Below, one piece after another: positions 36,455 to 43,927 of a stretch of DNA of 51,162 nucleotides (its first letter is position 1; each line of letters starts with the position of its first letter). This DNA is from Cupriavidus taiwanensis (GTDB lineage: Bacteria > Pseudomonadota > Gammaproteobacteria > Burkholderiales > Burkholderiaceae), in the NCBI RefSeq assembly GCF_900249755.1, contig NZ_LT976853.1, positions 3,247,370 through 3,298,531 on the forward strand. Direction: 5' to 3'. The notes under the pieces are model-generated. The model had not been told where the DNA came from. It saw only the letters and a list, made by a program, of their open reading frames with translations, and searched no databases. Made by a program: the position numbers and the translations under genes.

Positions 36455-36487
36455 GCCCCGCCAGGTCCCGCACCGGTGGGGTTTTTT
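36455..36487 (+). terminator. Intrinsic terminator before prmC
   Basis: Left arm 36455-36466 (GCCCCGCCAGGT) pairs with right arm 36472-36482 (ACCGGTGGGGT), with one bulged A and two G-U pairs around loop CCCGC, followed by a T6 run. It lies 90 bases after the lipoprotein stop and 34 bases before the prmC start. Confidence 0.8.
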
Positions 36488-36521
36488 ATAGCCGGCACCA
36501 GAACCGTCCCTTGCCCACTTG

Positions 36522-37394
36522 ATGTCTTCCCCCGACTCCACCGCGCTGCCCGCCACCCCCACGCTGCGCGAGGCCCAGACGCTCGCCGCCATGGCCGGGC
36601 TGCCGGCGCTGGAAGCGCGCATGCTGCTGACCCACGTCACCGGCCTGAGCCGCACGCAACTCATTACGCGCGACACCGACCAGCTCACCATCGCCCAGCG
36701 CGACGCGTTTGCCACGCTGCTGGCGCGGCGGCTGGCGGGCGAGCCGATCGCCTACCTGATCGGCGAACGCGAGTTCTTCGGCCGCAAGTTCCGCGTCACG
36801 CCGGACGTGCTGATCCCGCGCCCCGATACCGAGGTCGCCGCGGAAGCGGCGCTGGCGCGGCTGGCCGCGGTGCCGCAGCCCAGCGTGCTGGACCTCGGCA
36901 CGGGCTCCGGCATCCTTGCCGTGACGCTGGCGCGCGAGCGGCGCGACGCGCACGTCTGGGCCACCGACATCTCGCCCGGCGCGCTGATGGTCGCGCAGGA
37001 CAACGCCCGCGCGCTGGGCGCGGACAGCATCCAGTTCCTGGTGTCGGACTGGTACGCGGCGCTGCCGCCGGAGCTGCGCTTCCACCTGATCGTCAGCAAC
37101 CCGCCATATATCGCCGCGGGCGACCCGCACCTGGCCGAAGGCGACCTGCGTTTCGAGCCGATCGACGCTTTGACCGACCACGACGACGGCCTGTCCGACC
37201 TGCGCGCCATCGTCGGCGGCGCCGGCGCGCGGCTGCTGCCGGGCGGCTGGCTGCTGATGGAACACGGCTATGACCAGGCCGCGGCCACGCGCCTGTTGCT
37301 GGAAGCCTGCGGCTTCGACGAAGTCTTCACGGCGCGCGACCTGGCCGGGCTGGAGCGCTGCACCGGCGGACGCTGGCCCGGCGCGGCACCCTGA
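36522..37394 (+). CDS. prmC: Release factor glutamine methyltransferase
   Basis: PrmC methylates the Gln of the GGQ motif of RF1 and RF2. The 290-residue enzyme has an N-terminal helical substrate domain, PIAYLIGEREFFG, the SAM motif VLDLGTGSGILA and catalytic NPPY (VSNPPYIAAGDPHL). The ATG at 36522 is preceded by an overlapping TTG; neither has a good ribosome site. A terminator ends only 34 bases upstream, so transcription must start very near the gene or read through. Confidence 0.95.
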   Translation: MSSPDSTALPATPTLREAQTLAAMAGLPALEARMLLTHVTGLSRTQLITRDTDQLTIAQRDAFATLLARRLAGEPIAYLIGEREFFGRKFRVTPDVLIPRPDTEVAAEAALARLAAVPQPSVLDLGTGSGILAVTLARERRDAHVWATDISPGALMVAQDNARALGADSIQFLVSDWYAALPPELRFHLIVSNPPYIAAGDPHLAEGDLRFEPIDALTDHDDGLSDLRAIVGGAGARLLPGGWLLMEHGYDQAAATRLLLEACGFDEVFTARDLAGLERCTGGRWPGAAP

Positions 37395-37514
37395 AGCGCC
37401 GCGGCGATTCCGGTAAAATCGCCATCAGATCCCGCCGTGCGGCCCGGCCGCGCGGTATCCCGTTCTCCCCAGGCGGCGCCCGCGACACGGTCCCGCCCCA
37501 CTGAAAAGCAGACC

Positions 37515-37826
37515 ATGAGCGACGTGCAGCAACAGATCGACCAGATCGTCAAGGGCAACCCCGTAGTCCTGTTCATGAAGGGCACCGCGCAATTCCCGAT
37601 GTGCGGCTTCTCGGGCCGCGCCATCCAGATCCTGAAGGCCTGCGGCGTCGACGCGCCGACCACGGTCAACGTGCTGGACGACGAAGGCATCCGCCAGGGC
37701 ATCAAGGAGTACGCCAACTGGCCCACCATCCCCCAGCTCTACGTGAACGGCGAGTTCATCGGCGGCTCGGACATCATGATGGAGATGTACCAGAACGGCG
37801 AACTGCAAACCCTGCTGAAGGGCTGA
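37515..37826 (+). CDS. grxD: Monothiol glutaredoxin (Grx4/GrxD)
   Basis: A 103-residue monothiol glutaredoxin with active site CGFS (Cys30 in [10 protein letters not shown]), [19 protein letters not shown] and the C-terminal GELQTLL. Such proteins hold a Fe-S cluster with glutathione and deliver it to targets. A TAAAAT -10-like box at about 37413 lies between prmC and this gene. The order prfA-prmC-grxD-ubiX is common in betaproteobacteria. Confidence 0.95.
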   Translation: MSDVQQQIDQIVKGNPVVLFMKGTAQFPMCGFSGRAIQILKACGVDAPTTVNVLDDEGIRQGIKEYANWPTIPQLYVNGEFIGGSDIMMEMYQNGELQTLLKG

Positions 37827-37834
37827 GTTCCGCC

Positions 37835-38458
37835 ATGTCCGGCGCTGGCGGCACACCGCAACGGCTGATCGTCGCCATCACCGGCGCCACCGGCGCGATC
37901 TACGGCGTGCGCCTGCTGCAGGTGCTGCGCGCGGCGCCCGCGGTGGAAACCCACCTGCTGATTTCGCCGGCCGGCGTGATGAACCTGCAGCACGAGCTGG
38001 ACATCAGCCGGGCCGAGGTGGAAGCGCTGGCCGGCGTGGTGCACAACGTGCGCGATATCGGCGCCACCATCGCCAGCGGCTCGTTCCGCGCGCACGCCAT
38101 GGTGGTGGCGCCCTGCTCGATGCGCACGCTGGCGGCGATCGCGCACGGCTTCTCGGACAACCTGATCACCCGCGCCGCCGACGTCACGCTGAAAGAGCGC
38201 CGCAAGCTGGTGCTGATGGTGCGGGAGACGCCGCTGAACCTTGCGCACCTGCGCAACATGACGGCGGTGACGGAAATGGGCGGGATCGTGTTCCCGCCGG
38301 TGCCGGGCTTCTACCAGAAGCCGCAAAGCATCGCCGAACTGGTCGACCATACGGTCGGGCGCGTGCTGGACCTGGTGGACCTGCCGCAGATCGGCCAGGC
38401 GCTTGCGCCCAGCTGGGGCGGGCTGAATGCCCGCGCCGGCGACGCGGGCGGCAACTGA
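37835..38458 (+). CDS. ubiX: Flavin prenyltransferase UbiX
   Basis: UbiX makes prenylated FMN, the cofactor of the UbiD decarboxylase in ubiquinone synthesis. The 207-residue protein shows the FMN site [15 protein letters not shown], the conserved [14 protein letters not shown] and [11 protein letters not shown]. The start lies 8 bases after the grxD stop, so the two are cotranscribed. The C-terminus has about 15 extra Gly/Ala-rich residues. Confidence 0.95.
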   Translation: MSGAGGTPQRLIVAITGATGAIYGVRLLQVLRAAPAVETHLLISPAGVMNLQHELDISRAEVEALAGVVHNVRDIGATIASGSFRAHAMVVAPCSMRTLAAIAHGFSDNLITRAADVTLKERRKLVLMVRETPLNLAHLRNMTAVTEMGGIVFPPVPGFYQKPQSIAELVDHTVGRVLDLVDLPQIGQALAPSWGGLNARAGDAGGN

Positions 38459-38495
38459 ACCGCCCCGCCTCGCCGGCGACGATCACAGGCGCCGA

Positions 38496-38699
38496 TCACC
38501 AGCGCCGGTAGCCCCGGCCATAGTACCCATAGCCCCCGTAGTAGTACGGACGCGGCGCCACCACCACCGGCGCGGGCGCCACGTACACCGGCGCCGGACC
38601 GACCGCCGGGCCGGCGGGCGTGGGATAGACGGCGCAGCCGCCCAGCAGGGTCACCGATGCCGCAGCGGCAGCCAGTCCAATCGTCAGTATTCTCATCAT
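38496..38699 (-). CDS. Small Pro/Tyr-rich lipoprotein
   Basis: A 67-residue lipoprotein with lipobox LLGGC and a short mature part that is Pro/Val-rich (PVYVAPAPVVVAPRPYYY) and then Tyr/Gly-rich (GGYGYYGRGYRRW). The AAGGA before the ATG pair at 38699/38696 is well placed. Such PXPV/YYGG-tailed lipoproteins are frequent in Burkholderiales and have no defined function. It converges with ubiX. Confidence 0.75.
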   Translation of the reverse strand: MMRILTIGLAAAAASVTLLGGCAVYPTPAGPAVGPAPVYVAPAPVVVAPRPYYYGGYGYYGRGYRRW

Positions 38700-38834
38700 G
38701 TCATCCTTGGGGTACGCAACGGGCATGTGCCTGCCTTGCTGCCGTTATACGGGCAGAACGCGTAATACGGCGTCAAGGCCGTGTAAGGCTTGTTACCGTT
38801 CCCTACGCGCCCTGCCGCCTACCCCGGGATGCCG

Positions 38835-40352
38835 TCAGATCTCGAACCGTATGCCCTGCGCCAGCGGCAGCGAATCGCCGTAGTTGATGGTGTTGGTGGC
38901 GCGGCGCATATAGCCCTTCCACGCATCCGAGCCTGACTCGCGGCCGCCGCCGGTCGCCTTCTCGCCGCCGAAGGCGCCGCCGATCTCCGCGCCGCTGGTG
39001 CCGATATTGACATTGGCGATGCCGCAATCGCTGCCCGCCGACGACAGGAAGCGCTCGGCCTCGCGCATCGATTCGGTGAAGATGCACGACGACAGCCCGT
39101 GCGCGGCGGCATTGTTCAGCGCGATGGCCTCGTCCAGCGTGGTGTAGGGCATCAGGTACAGGATCGGCGCGAAGGTCTCGGTCAGCATGGTGTCGTGCTG
39201 CGCGTCGGTCAGCACCAGCGCGGGCCGCACGTAATACGCATGCGGATAGCGCTCGGCCAGCAGCCGCTCGCCGCCGGTGACGATATTGCCCTGCGCGCGG
39301 CACGCCGCCAGCGCGTTGGCCATGGCGTCGCCGGCGGCGGTGTCGATCAGCGGGCCGACCAGCGTGCCGTCTTCGAGCGGATCGCCGACCGGCAGCCGGT
39401 CGAACACGGTGATCAGCCGGCTCGCCATGGTGTCCATCAGGTCGGCATGGATAAAGCAGCGGCGCAGCGTGGTGCAGCGCTGCCCGGCGGTGCCGGCCGC
39501 GGCAAAGGTGATGGCGCGCACCGCCAGCTCGATATCGGCCGAGGGTGCGACGATGGCGGCGTTGTTGCCGCCCAGCTCCAGGATGCTGCGCTTGAAGTGC
39601 CCGGCGCAGGCGATGCCGACCTCGCGGCCCATGCGGGTCGAGCCGGTGGCGCTGACCAGCCGCACCGCGGGGTGCGCCACCAGGTGGCCCCCAAGCATGC
39701 GCCCGCCCGGCAGCACCGCCGAGATGCCGCAGTGCTGCGGCGCCGCCGCGGCCAGCACGCGCTCCAGCAGGCCGTGCGCGGCCAGCGCGCACAGCGACAC
39801 TTTCTCCGACGGCTTCCACACCACGCCGTTGCCGCACACCAGCGCCAGCGCCGCGTTCCACGCCCACACCGCGACCGGGAAATTGAACGCCGAGATCACG
39901 CCGCACAGGCCGTACGGGTGCCAGGTCTCGCGCATCGCATGCTGCGGGCGCTCGGAGGCGATGGTCAGCCCGTGCAGCTGGCGCGACAGCCCGACCGCGA
40001 AGTCGCAGATGTCGATCATCTCCTGCACCTCGCCCAGCCCTTCCTGCAGGATCTTGCCGGCTTCGAGCGACACCAGCCGCCCCAGCGCCGGCTTGTGCTC
40101 GCGCAGCACCTCGCCGTAGCGCCGCACGATCTCGCCGCGCGCCGGCGCCGGCAGCAGCGCCCAGGTGCTTTGCGCCGCGTGCGCGCGCGCGATCAGCGCG
40201 TCGGCCTGCGCCGGCGTGCAGGCCGGCACATGGCCGATGGCCTCGCCGTCGACCGGCGAGCGCACCGTCACGGCGCCGGCCGGCGTTCCTTGCTGCCATG
40301 GCCGCGGCAGGCCCAGCGAATCCCAGCAGGCAGCGAACTCTTGCGCTTTCAT
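38835..40352 (-). CDS. amaB: Alpha-aminoadipate-semialdehyde dehydrogenase (ALDH7 family)
   Basis: The 505-residue aldehyde dehydrogenase oxidises 2-aminoadipate 6-semialdehyde (in equilibrium with piperideine-6-carboxylate) to 2-aminoadipate. The ALDH7/antiquitin hallmark GTSGAEIGGAFGGEKATGGG and SDAWKGYMRRATNTINYG are near the C-terminus. Catalytic Glu259 (LELGGNN) and Cys293 (GQRCTTLRR) are in place. The start overlaps the stop of the lysine dehydrogenase-like gene (ATGA), so the two steps are coupled. The substrate call rests on family and context. Confidence 0.92.
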   Translation of the reverse strand: MKAQEFAACWDSLGLPRPWQQGTPAGAVTVRSPVDGEAIGHVPACTPAQADALIARAHAAQSTWALLPAPARGEIVRRYGEVLREHKPALGRLVSLEAGKILQEGLGEVQEMIDICDFAVGLSRQLHGLTIASERPQHAMRETWHPYGLCGVISAFNFPVAVWAWNAALALVCGNGVVWKPSEKVSLCALAAHGLLERVLAAAAPQHCGISAVLPGGRMLGGHLVAHPAVRLVSATGSTRMGREVGIACAGHFKRSILELGGNNAAIVAPSADIELAVRAITFAAAGTAGQRCTTLRRCFIHADLMDTMASRLITVFDRLPVGDPLEDGTLVGPLIDTAAGDAMANALAACRAQGNIVTGGERLLAERYPHAYYVRPALVLTDAQHDTMLTETFAPILYLMPYTTLDEAIALNNAAAHGLSSCIFTESMREAERFLSSAGSDCGIANVNIGTSGAEIGGAFGGEKATGGGRESGSDAWKGYMRRATNTINYGDSLPLAQGIRFEI

Positions 40353-41530
40353 ACGAGGCTCTCCTGCAGCGGATGCTGCGTGTAGTGGCGGCCGAAGCGG
40401 TTGGACAGGAAGGCCTGCAGCGGCATCGACTCCTGCCGCACGAAGCCGGCCTGCGGCAGCGCGCCGGTGGCCACCAGGTCCAGCGCGGTGCAGATGCCCG
40501 CGGCCGTGGTCAGCTGGATCGCATTGACATGCCCGCCGGCGCCGTCGACCCCGCCGATGCGCGCCGAGAACGAAGCCTGTGTCAGCGGACCGCGCCCGCG
40601 TTCGCCGCCGGCCGGATAGCCGGTGGCGGTGGCAAACACGATCACCACGTCCTGCTCGGTCAGCGGAATGGCGCGGTCGAAGATATCGCGCAGCCAGTCG
40701 CGCCGTTCGCGCAGGCGCAGGTCGTTGAGCAGCAGCTTCATCAGCGCGCAGTGGCCGGGATAGCGGATCGACTTGTAGTCGACATGGCGCGCGCGCCCGG
40801 CCAGCGTCTCGGGCAGCGTGCCCAGTCCGCCCGATGTATTAAAGGCCTCATATTCGATGCCGTCCAGCGCAAAGCTCTCCAGCCCTTCCAGCGCGGTCAG
40901 CTCCACGCGCCGGCCGTCGACGATGGCCTCGCACGGGTTGCAGTACTCGTTGATCAGTCCCTCGGTGCTCCAGGTCAGGTTGTACTTGAGCGCGTTGCTC
41001 GGATAGCGCGGCAGCGCCCCCACCCGCATCTGCAAGTCCAGCAGCTCGCCGCCGCCGCGCAGGAAGCGCTGCGCCAGGTCGTGCCCGACCACGCCGATAA
41101 AGCCGGGCGCCAGTCCGCATTGCGGCATCAGCACCGAGCGCGCGCCCTGCGCCAGCTGGCGGATCGCCTGGGTGGCGGCCACGTCCTCGGTCAGGTCGAA
41201 GTAATGCACGCCCAGGCGCGCCGCCACCGAGGCCACGCTGGTCGCGGCATGGAACGGCAGCGCGTTGAGCACGGCGTCGGCGCCGGCCAGCAGCGCGGCG
41301 CAGGTGCCGGGCTCGGTGGGATCGCCGGCGCGCGCCAGCACGCCGCGCGGCAGGCCGTCGAGGCGGCGCGCGTCATGGTCGACCACGCTGACGCGGTAGT
41401 CGCCGCTGTCGTGCAGCATGGCCGCGATGGTGCGGCCGATCTTGCCGGCGCCCAGCACCGTCACGTGCAGCGGGCGGGCCGCCCTGGGCAGGTCGCGCGG
41501 GGCCTGCCGGCCAAGGTTCGAGGCTTGCAT
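40349..41530 (-). CDS. Lysine 6-dehydrogenase / saccharopine dehydrogenase-like protein
   Basis: A 393-residue NAD(P)-dependent enzyme with the Rossmann motif VLGAGKIG (26-32 region) and the saccharopine-dehydrogenase fold (VDHDARRLDGL, FDLTEDVAATQAI, PQCGLAPGFIGVVGHDLA, NLTWSTEGLINEYCNPC). Relatives include L-lysine 6-dehydrogenase, which makes aminoadipate semialdehyde. The next gene, coupled by ATGA overlap, oxidises just that product, which supports lysine degradation. The start at 41530 has GGAGACACC. Lrp-type regulator gene lies divergent. Confidence 0.88.
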   Translation of the reverse strand: MQASNLGRQAPRDLPRAARPLHVTVLGAGKIGRTIAAMLHDSGDYRVSVVDHDARRLDGLPRGVLARAGDPTEPGTCAALLAGADAVLNALPFHAATSVASVAARLGVHYFDLTEDVAATQAIRQLAQGARSVLMPQCGLAPGFIGVVGHDLAQRFLRGGGELLDLQMRVGALPRYPSNALKYNLTWSTEGLINEYCNPCEAIVDGRRVELTALEGLESFALDGIEYEAFNTSGGLGTLPETLAGRARHVDYKSIRYPGHCALMKLLLNDLRLRERRDWLRDIFDRAIPLTEQDVVIVFATATGYPAGGERGRGPLTQASFSARIGGVDGAGGHVNAIQLTTAAGICTALDLVATGALPQAGFVRQESMPLQAFLSNRFGRHYTQHPLQESLV

Positions 41531-41609
41531 GGTGTCTCCGTCCACAAGAAAAAGAAGATTCCCGTTGACTGGAGTATGGATAGCCCGGCCGCCACAATGA
41601 AGGCACAAG

Positions 41610-41647
41610 AACGACGAAAAACCGCCATAATCGAACGAAACGACGAA
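41610..41647. promoter_or_regulatory. Direct-repeat site in the lysine-catabolism/Lrp divergent promoter
   Basis: AACGACGAA occurs at 41610-41618 and 41639-41647, with 29 bases between starts (close to three DNA turns). A CATAAT -10 box for the regulator gene lies between (41626-41631). Spaced repeats on one face fit octameric Lrp/AsnC proteins, so this may be the autoregulatory operator. This is inference. Confidence 0.4.
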
Positions 41648-41660
41648 GCATCCCGACGCA

Positions 41661-42110
41661 ATGACCGAACTCGACACCACCGACCGCCACCTGCTGTCGC
41701 TGCTGCAGGCCAACGCCCGCGAAAGCGCCGCCAACCTGGCGCGGCACCTGGGGATCGCGCGCACCACCGTGGTCGCACGCATCGCGCGGCTGGAGCGCAG
41801 CGGCGTGATCGCCGGCTACGGCGTGCGGCTGGGCCAGCGCATGGAAGACAACGCCATCCTGGCCTACTGCGGCCTGTCGGTGCAGCCCAAGGCCGCGCCC
41901 GCGATCCTGCGCGCGCTGCAGCGGCTGCCCGAGATCGAAGAGGTCAATTCCGTCAGCGGCCCGGTCGACTACCTGGTCGCGATCCGCTGCGACACGCATG
42001 ACCGGCTCGACCGGCTGCTCGACGAGATCGGCATGCTCGACGGCGTCAACCACACCACCACCTCGATCGTGCTGGCGCGCAAGCTCGACCGCCGGCGCGC
42101 CGCCGGCTGA
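41661..42110 (+). CDS. Lrp/AsnC-family transcriptional regulator
   Basis: A 149-residue regulator with an N-terminal HTH (LDTTDRHLLSLLQANARESAANLARHLGIARTTVVARIARLE) and a C-terminal RAM ligand domain (VNSVSGPVDYLVAIRCDTHDRLDRLLDEIGMLDGV). It is divergent from the lysine dehydrogenase-ALDH7 pair and probably senses lysine or a related amino acid. The DapB-like gene follows after 45 bases, perhaps in the same transcript. Confidence 0.93.
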   Translation: MTELDTTDRHLLSLLQANARESAANLARHLGIARTTVVARIARLERSGVIAGYGVRLGQRMEDNAILAYCGLSVQPKAAPAILRALQRLPEIEEVNSVSGPVDYLVAIRCDTHDRLDRLLDEIGMLDGVNHTTTSIVLARKLDRRRAAG

Positions 42111-42155
42111 CGCGGTATGCTGCCACTCCCATCAGCCTTTGCGGAGAAGCAGAAC

Positions 42156-42965
42156 ATGAACAATCCGATCCGTGTCGCCGTGGGCGGCGTGACCGGCTGG
42201 GCCGGCGGCGAACTGGCGCGCGGCGTGGCCCATGCGGCCGACATGACCCTGGTGGCCGGGCTGTCGCGCGGCGCCGCCGGGCAGCCGCTGGCGCAGCTGA
42301 CCGGCCATGCCGATACGCCGGGCGTGGCGGCCGCCAGCATCGAGTCGCTGGGCGAGAAGCCCTACGACGTCTACGTCGAATACACCAGGCCGGGCATCGC
42401 CAAGCACAACATCCTGCAGGCGCTGGCGCATGGCGCGCACGTGGTGGTGGGCACCTCCGGACTGACCGACGACGACTATGCCGAAATCGACGCGGCCGCG
42501 CGCCAGGCCGAGCGCGGCGTGCTCGCCTGCGGCAATTTCGCCATCACGGTGGTGCTGCTGCAGAAGTTCGCCGAGATGGCCGCGCGCCACCTGGAACACT
42601 GGGAGATCATCGACTACGCCAAGGCCGGCAAGATCGACGTGCCCTCCGGCACGGTGCGCGAGCTGGCGTACCGGCTGGGCCAGGTCAAGGCCGCCGCGCA
42701 GGCGGTGCCGGTCGACCAGGTCAACGGCCCGAAGGAAACCCGCGGTGCGACCATGTCGGGCACGCAGGTGCATGCGGTGCGGCTGCCGGGCTACCAGCTC
42801 GGCGTGGAAGTGATCTTCGGCGCCGACGGGCAGCGCCTGCACCTGAAGCACGAGGCCGGCGACGGCTCCAAGCCGTATGTGGCCGGCGCGCTGCTGGCGA
42901 TCCGCAAGGTCCACACCGTGCGCGGCGTGGTGCGGGGGCTGGACAAGGTGATGGAAGGCCTCTGA
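42156..42965 (+). CDS. DapB-like reductase lacking the canonical catalytic histidines
   Basis: The 269-residue protein has the DapB fold: Rossmann loop GGVTGWAGG (10-18), VVVGTSGLTDDD, CGNFAITVVLLQKFAE and a C-terminal KPYVAGALLAIRKV. In the substrate loop EIIDYAKAGKIDVPSGT (150-166), E. coli's two His (159, 160) are replaced by Ala155 and Lys156, while the Lys donor (Lys159) and DxPSGT remain. It may be a diverged dihydrodipicolinate reductase or act on a related cyclic imine. It follows an Lrp-type gene near lysine catabolism. GGAGAAG precedes the ATG at 42156. Confidence 0.82.
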   Translation: MNNPIRVAVGGVTGWAGGELARGVAHAADMTLVAGLSRGAAGQPLAQLTGHADTPGVAAASIESLGEKPYDVYVEYTRPGIAKHNILQALAHGAHVVVGTSGLTDDDYAEIDAAARQAERGVLACGNFAITVVLLQKFAEMAARHLEHWEIIDYAKAGKIDVPSGTVRELAYRLGQVKAAAQAVPVDQVNGPKETRGATMSGTQVHAVRLPGYQLGVEVIFGADGQRLHLKHEAGDGSKPYVAGALLAIRKVHTVRGVVRGLDKVMEGL

Positions 42966-43010
42966 GGCCGCGCGCGGCGCAGGCAGGCGGCTGGCCGCCG
43001 GCTTGCGGTA

Positions 43011-43763
43011 TTACCAGCTGCCCGGCTTCTCCGGCTTGGGCGCAGCCTTCGGCGCGGGCCTGGCGGCGGCAGTCTTGCCGCTCCTGGCCGCCGGCGCCGA
43101 CGCCGGATTGAGCTGCTTGTCGACCTCGGCGTCCTTGTCCGCCATCAGCGCGCGCGCCTGCGGCAGCAGCATCTCGATGGTGCCGGTGCTGGGGTCTTCC
43201 GGCATCGCGTACAGCTCCACCGTCAGCGGCTTGTGCATCCAGCCGGCATGCAGCGTCTTGACGGTCTTGCCGGACTTGTCGGGCATGTCCTCCTGCTCCT
43301 GGCGGAAGGGCTTGCCGTACAGCGCGCTGATGCTGTCGGCGGCGGCCTGCTGCGAATTGGCGCCGGCGGTCGGCACCACCAGCCCGACCAGCGCATTGCG
43401 GTCGACAAAGGCGACCACATAGGGGCCATCCATGAACGCCGGGCGCTGCGCACGCGGCACGCCGACCTGGCGCATCAGGCCATCGCCCTTCAGTTCGACG
43501 CAAAACCCGGTGACATCGCGGCCGTCGGGCGTGCGCTTGTCGGCGCAGTCAGGCAGCGCCGGCAGCGGGTTGCCGATTTCCAGCATGGCCAGCAGCGGCG
43601 ACAGCGCGCTGTTTTCTGCCTGGGCCCTGGCCGCAACGGGCGCCGCCGGCCTGCCGGCCGGTGCGGAGGCAGGGGTGGCGGCAGGGGTGGCGGCAGGCGC
43701 GGCATTGGCGCCGGCGGCGCCCAGCAGGCCGGCAAGCGCCAGCCCGGCAACGGGGAATTTCAA
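43011..43763 (-). CDS. Secreted protein of unknown function, TTG start
   Basis: The 250-residue protein has a signal peptide (KFPVAGLALAGLLGAAGANA) and two low-complexity Ala/Pro stretches at either end (residues 25-50 and 220-250). The centre (about 55-215) is folded, with two Cys (in PDCADKR and GFCVELKG) that may form a disulfide. TTG at 43763 is chosen because AGGAG lies 6 bases upstream and the signal peptide starts there; no ATG fits. I do not recognise the family. It converges with the DapB-like gene. Confidence 0.75.
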   Translation of the reverse strand: MKFPVAGLALAGLLGAAGANAAPAATPAATPASAPAGRPAAPVAARAQAENSALSPLLAMLEIGNPLPALPDCADKRTPDGRDVTGFCVELKGDGLMRQVGVPRAQRPAFMDGPYVVAFVDRNALVGLVVPTAGANSQQAAADSISALYGKPFRQEQEDMPDKSGKTVKTLHAGWMHKPLTVELYAMPEDPSTGTIEMLLPQARALMADKDAEVDKQLNPASAPAARSGKTAAARPAPKAAPKPEKPGSW

Positions 43764-43927
43764 GACAGACTCCTGGTGAAAGGCTCCGGGTTGGAGCCCG
43801 CCCCCGCCGGGTTGTTCCTGCGCGGCGCGTGTTCGTGACGAACGACTCACATCCGGCCACGGCGGCAAAGGGGGCGTGCGCTAGCTTACCCGATGGCGCC
43901 GGCGCCGCCGGCACTTGCGCGCCGGCA

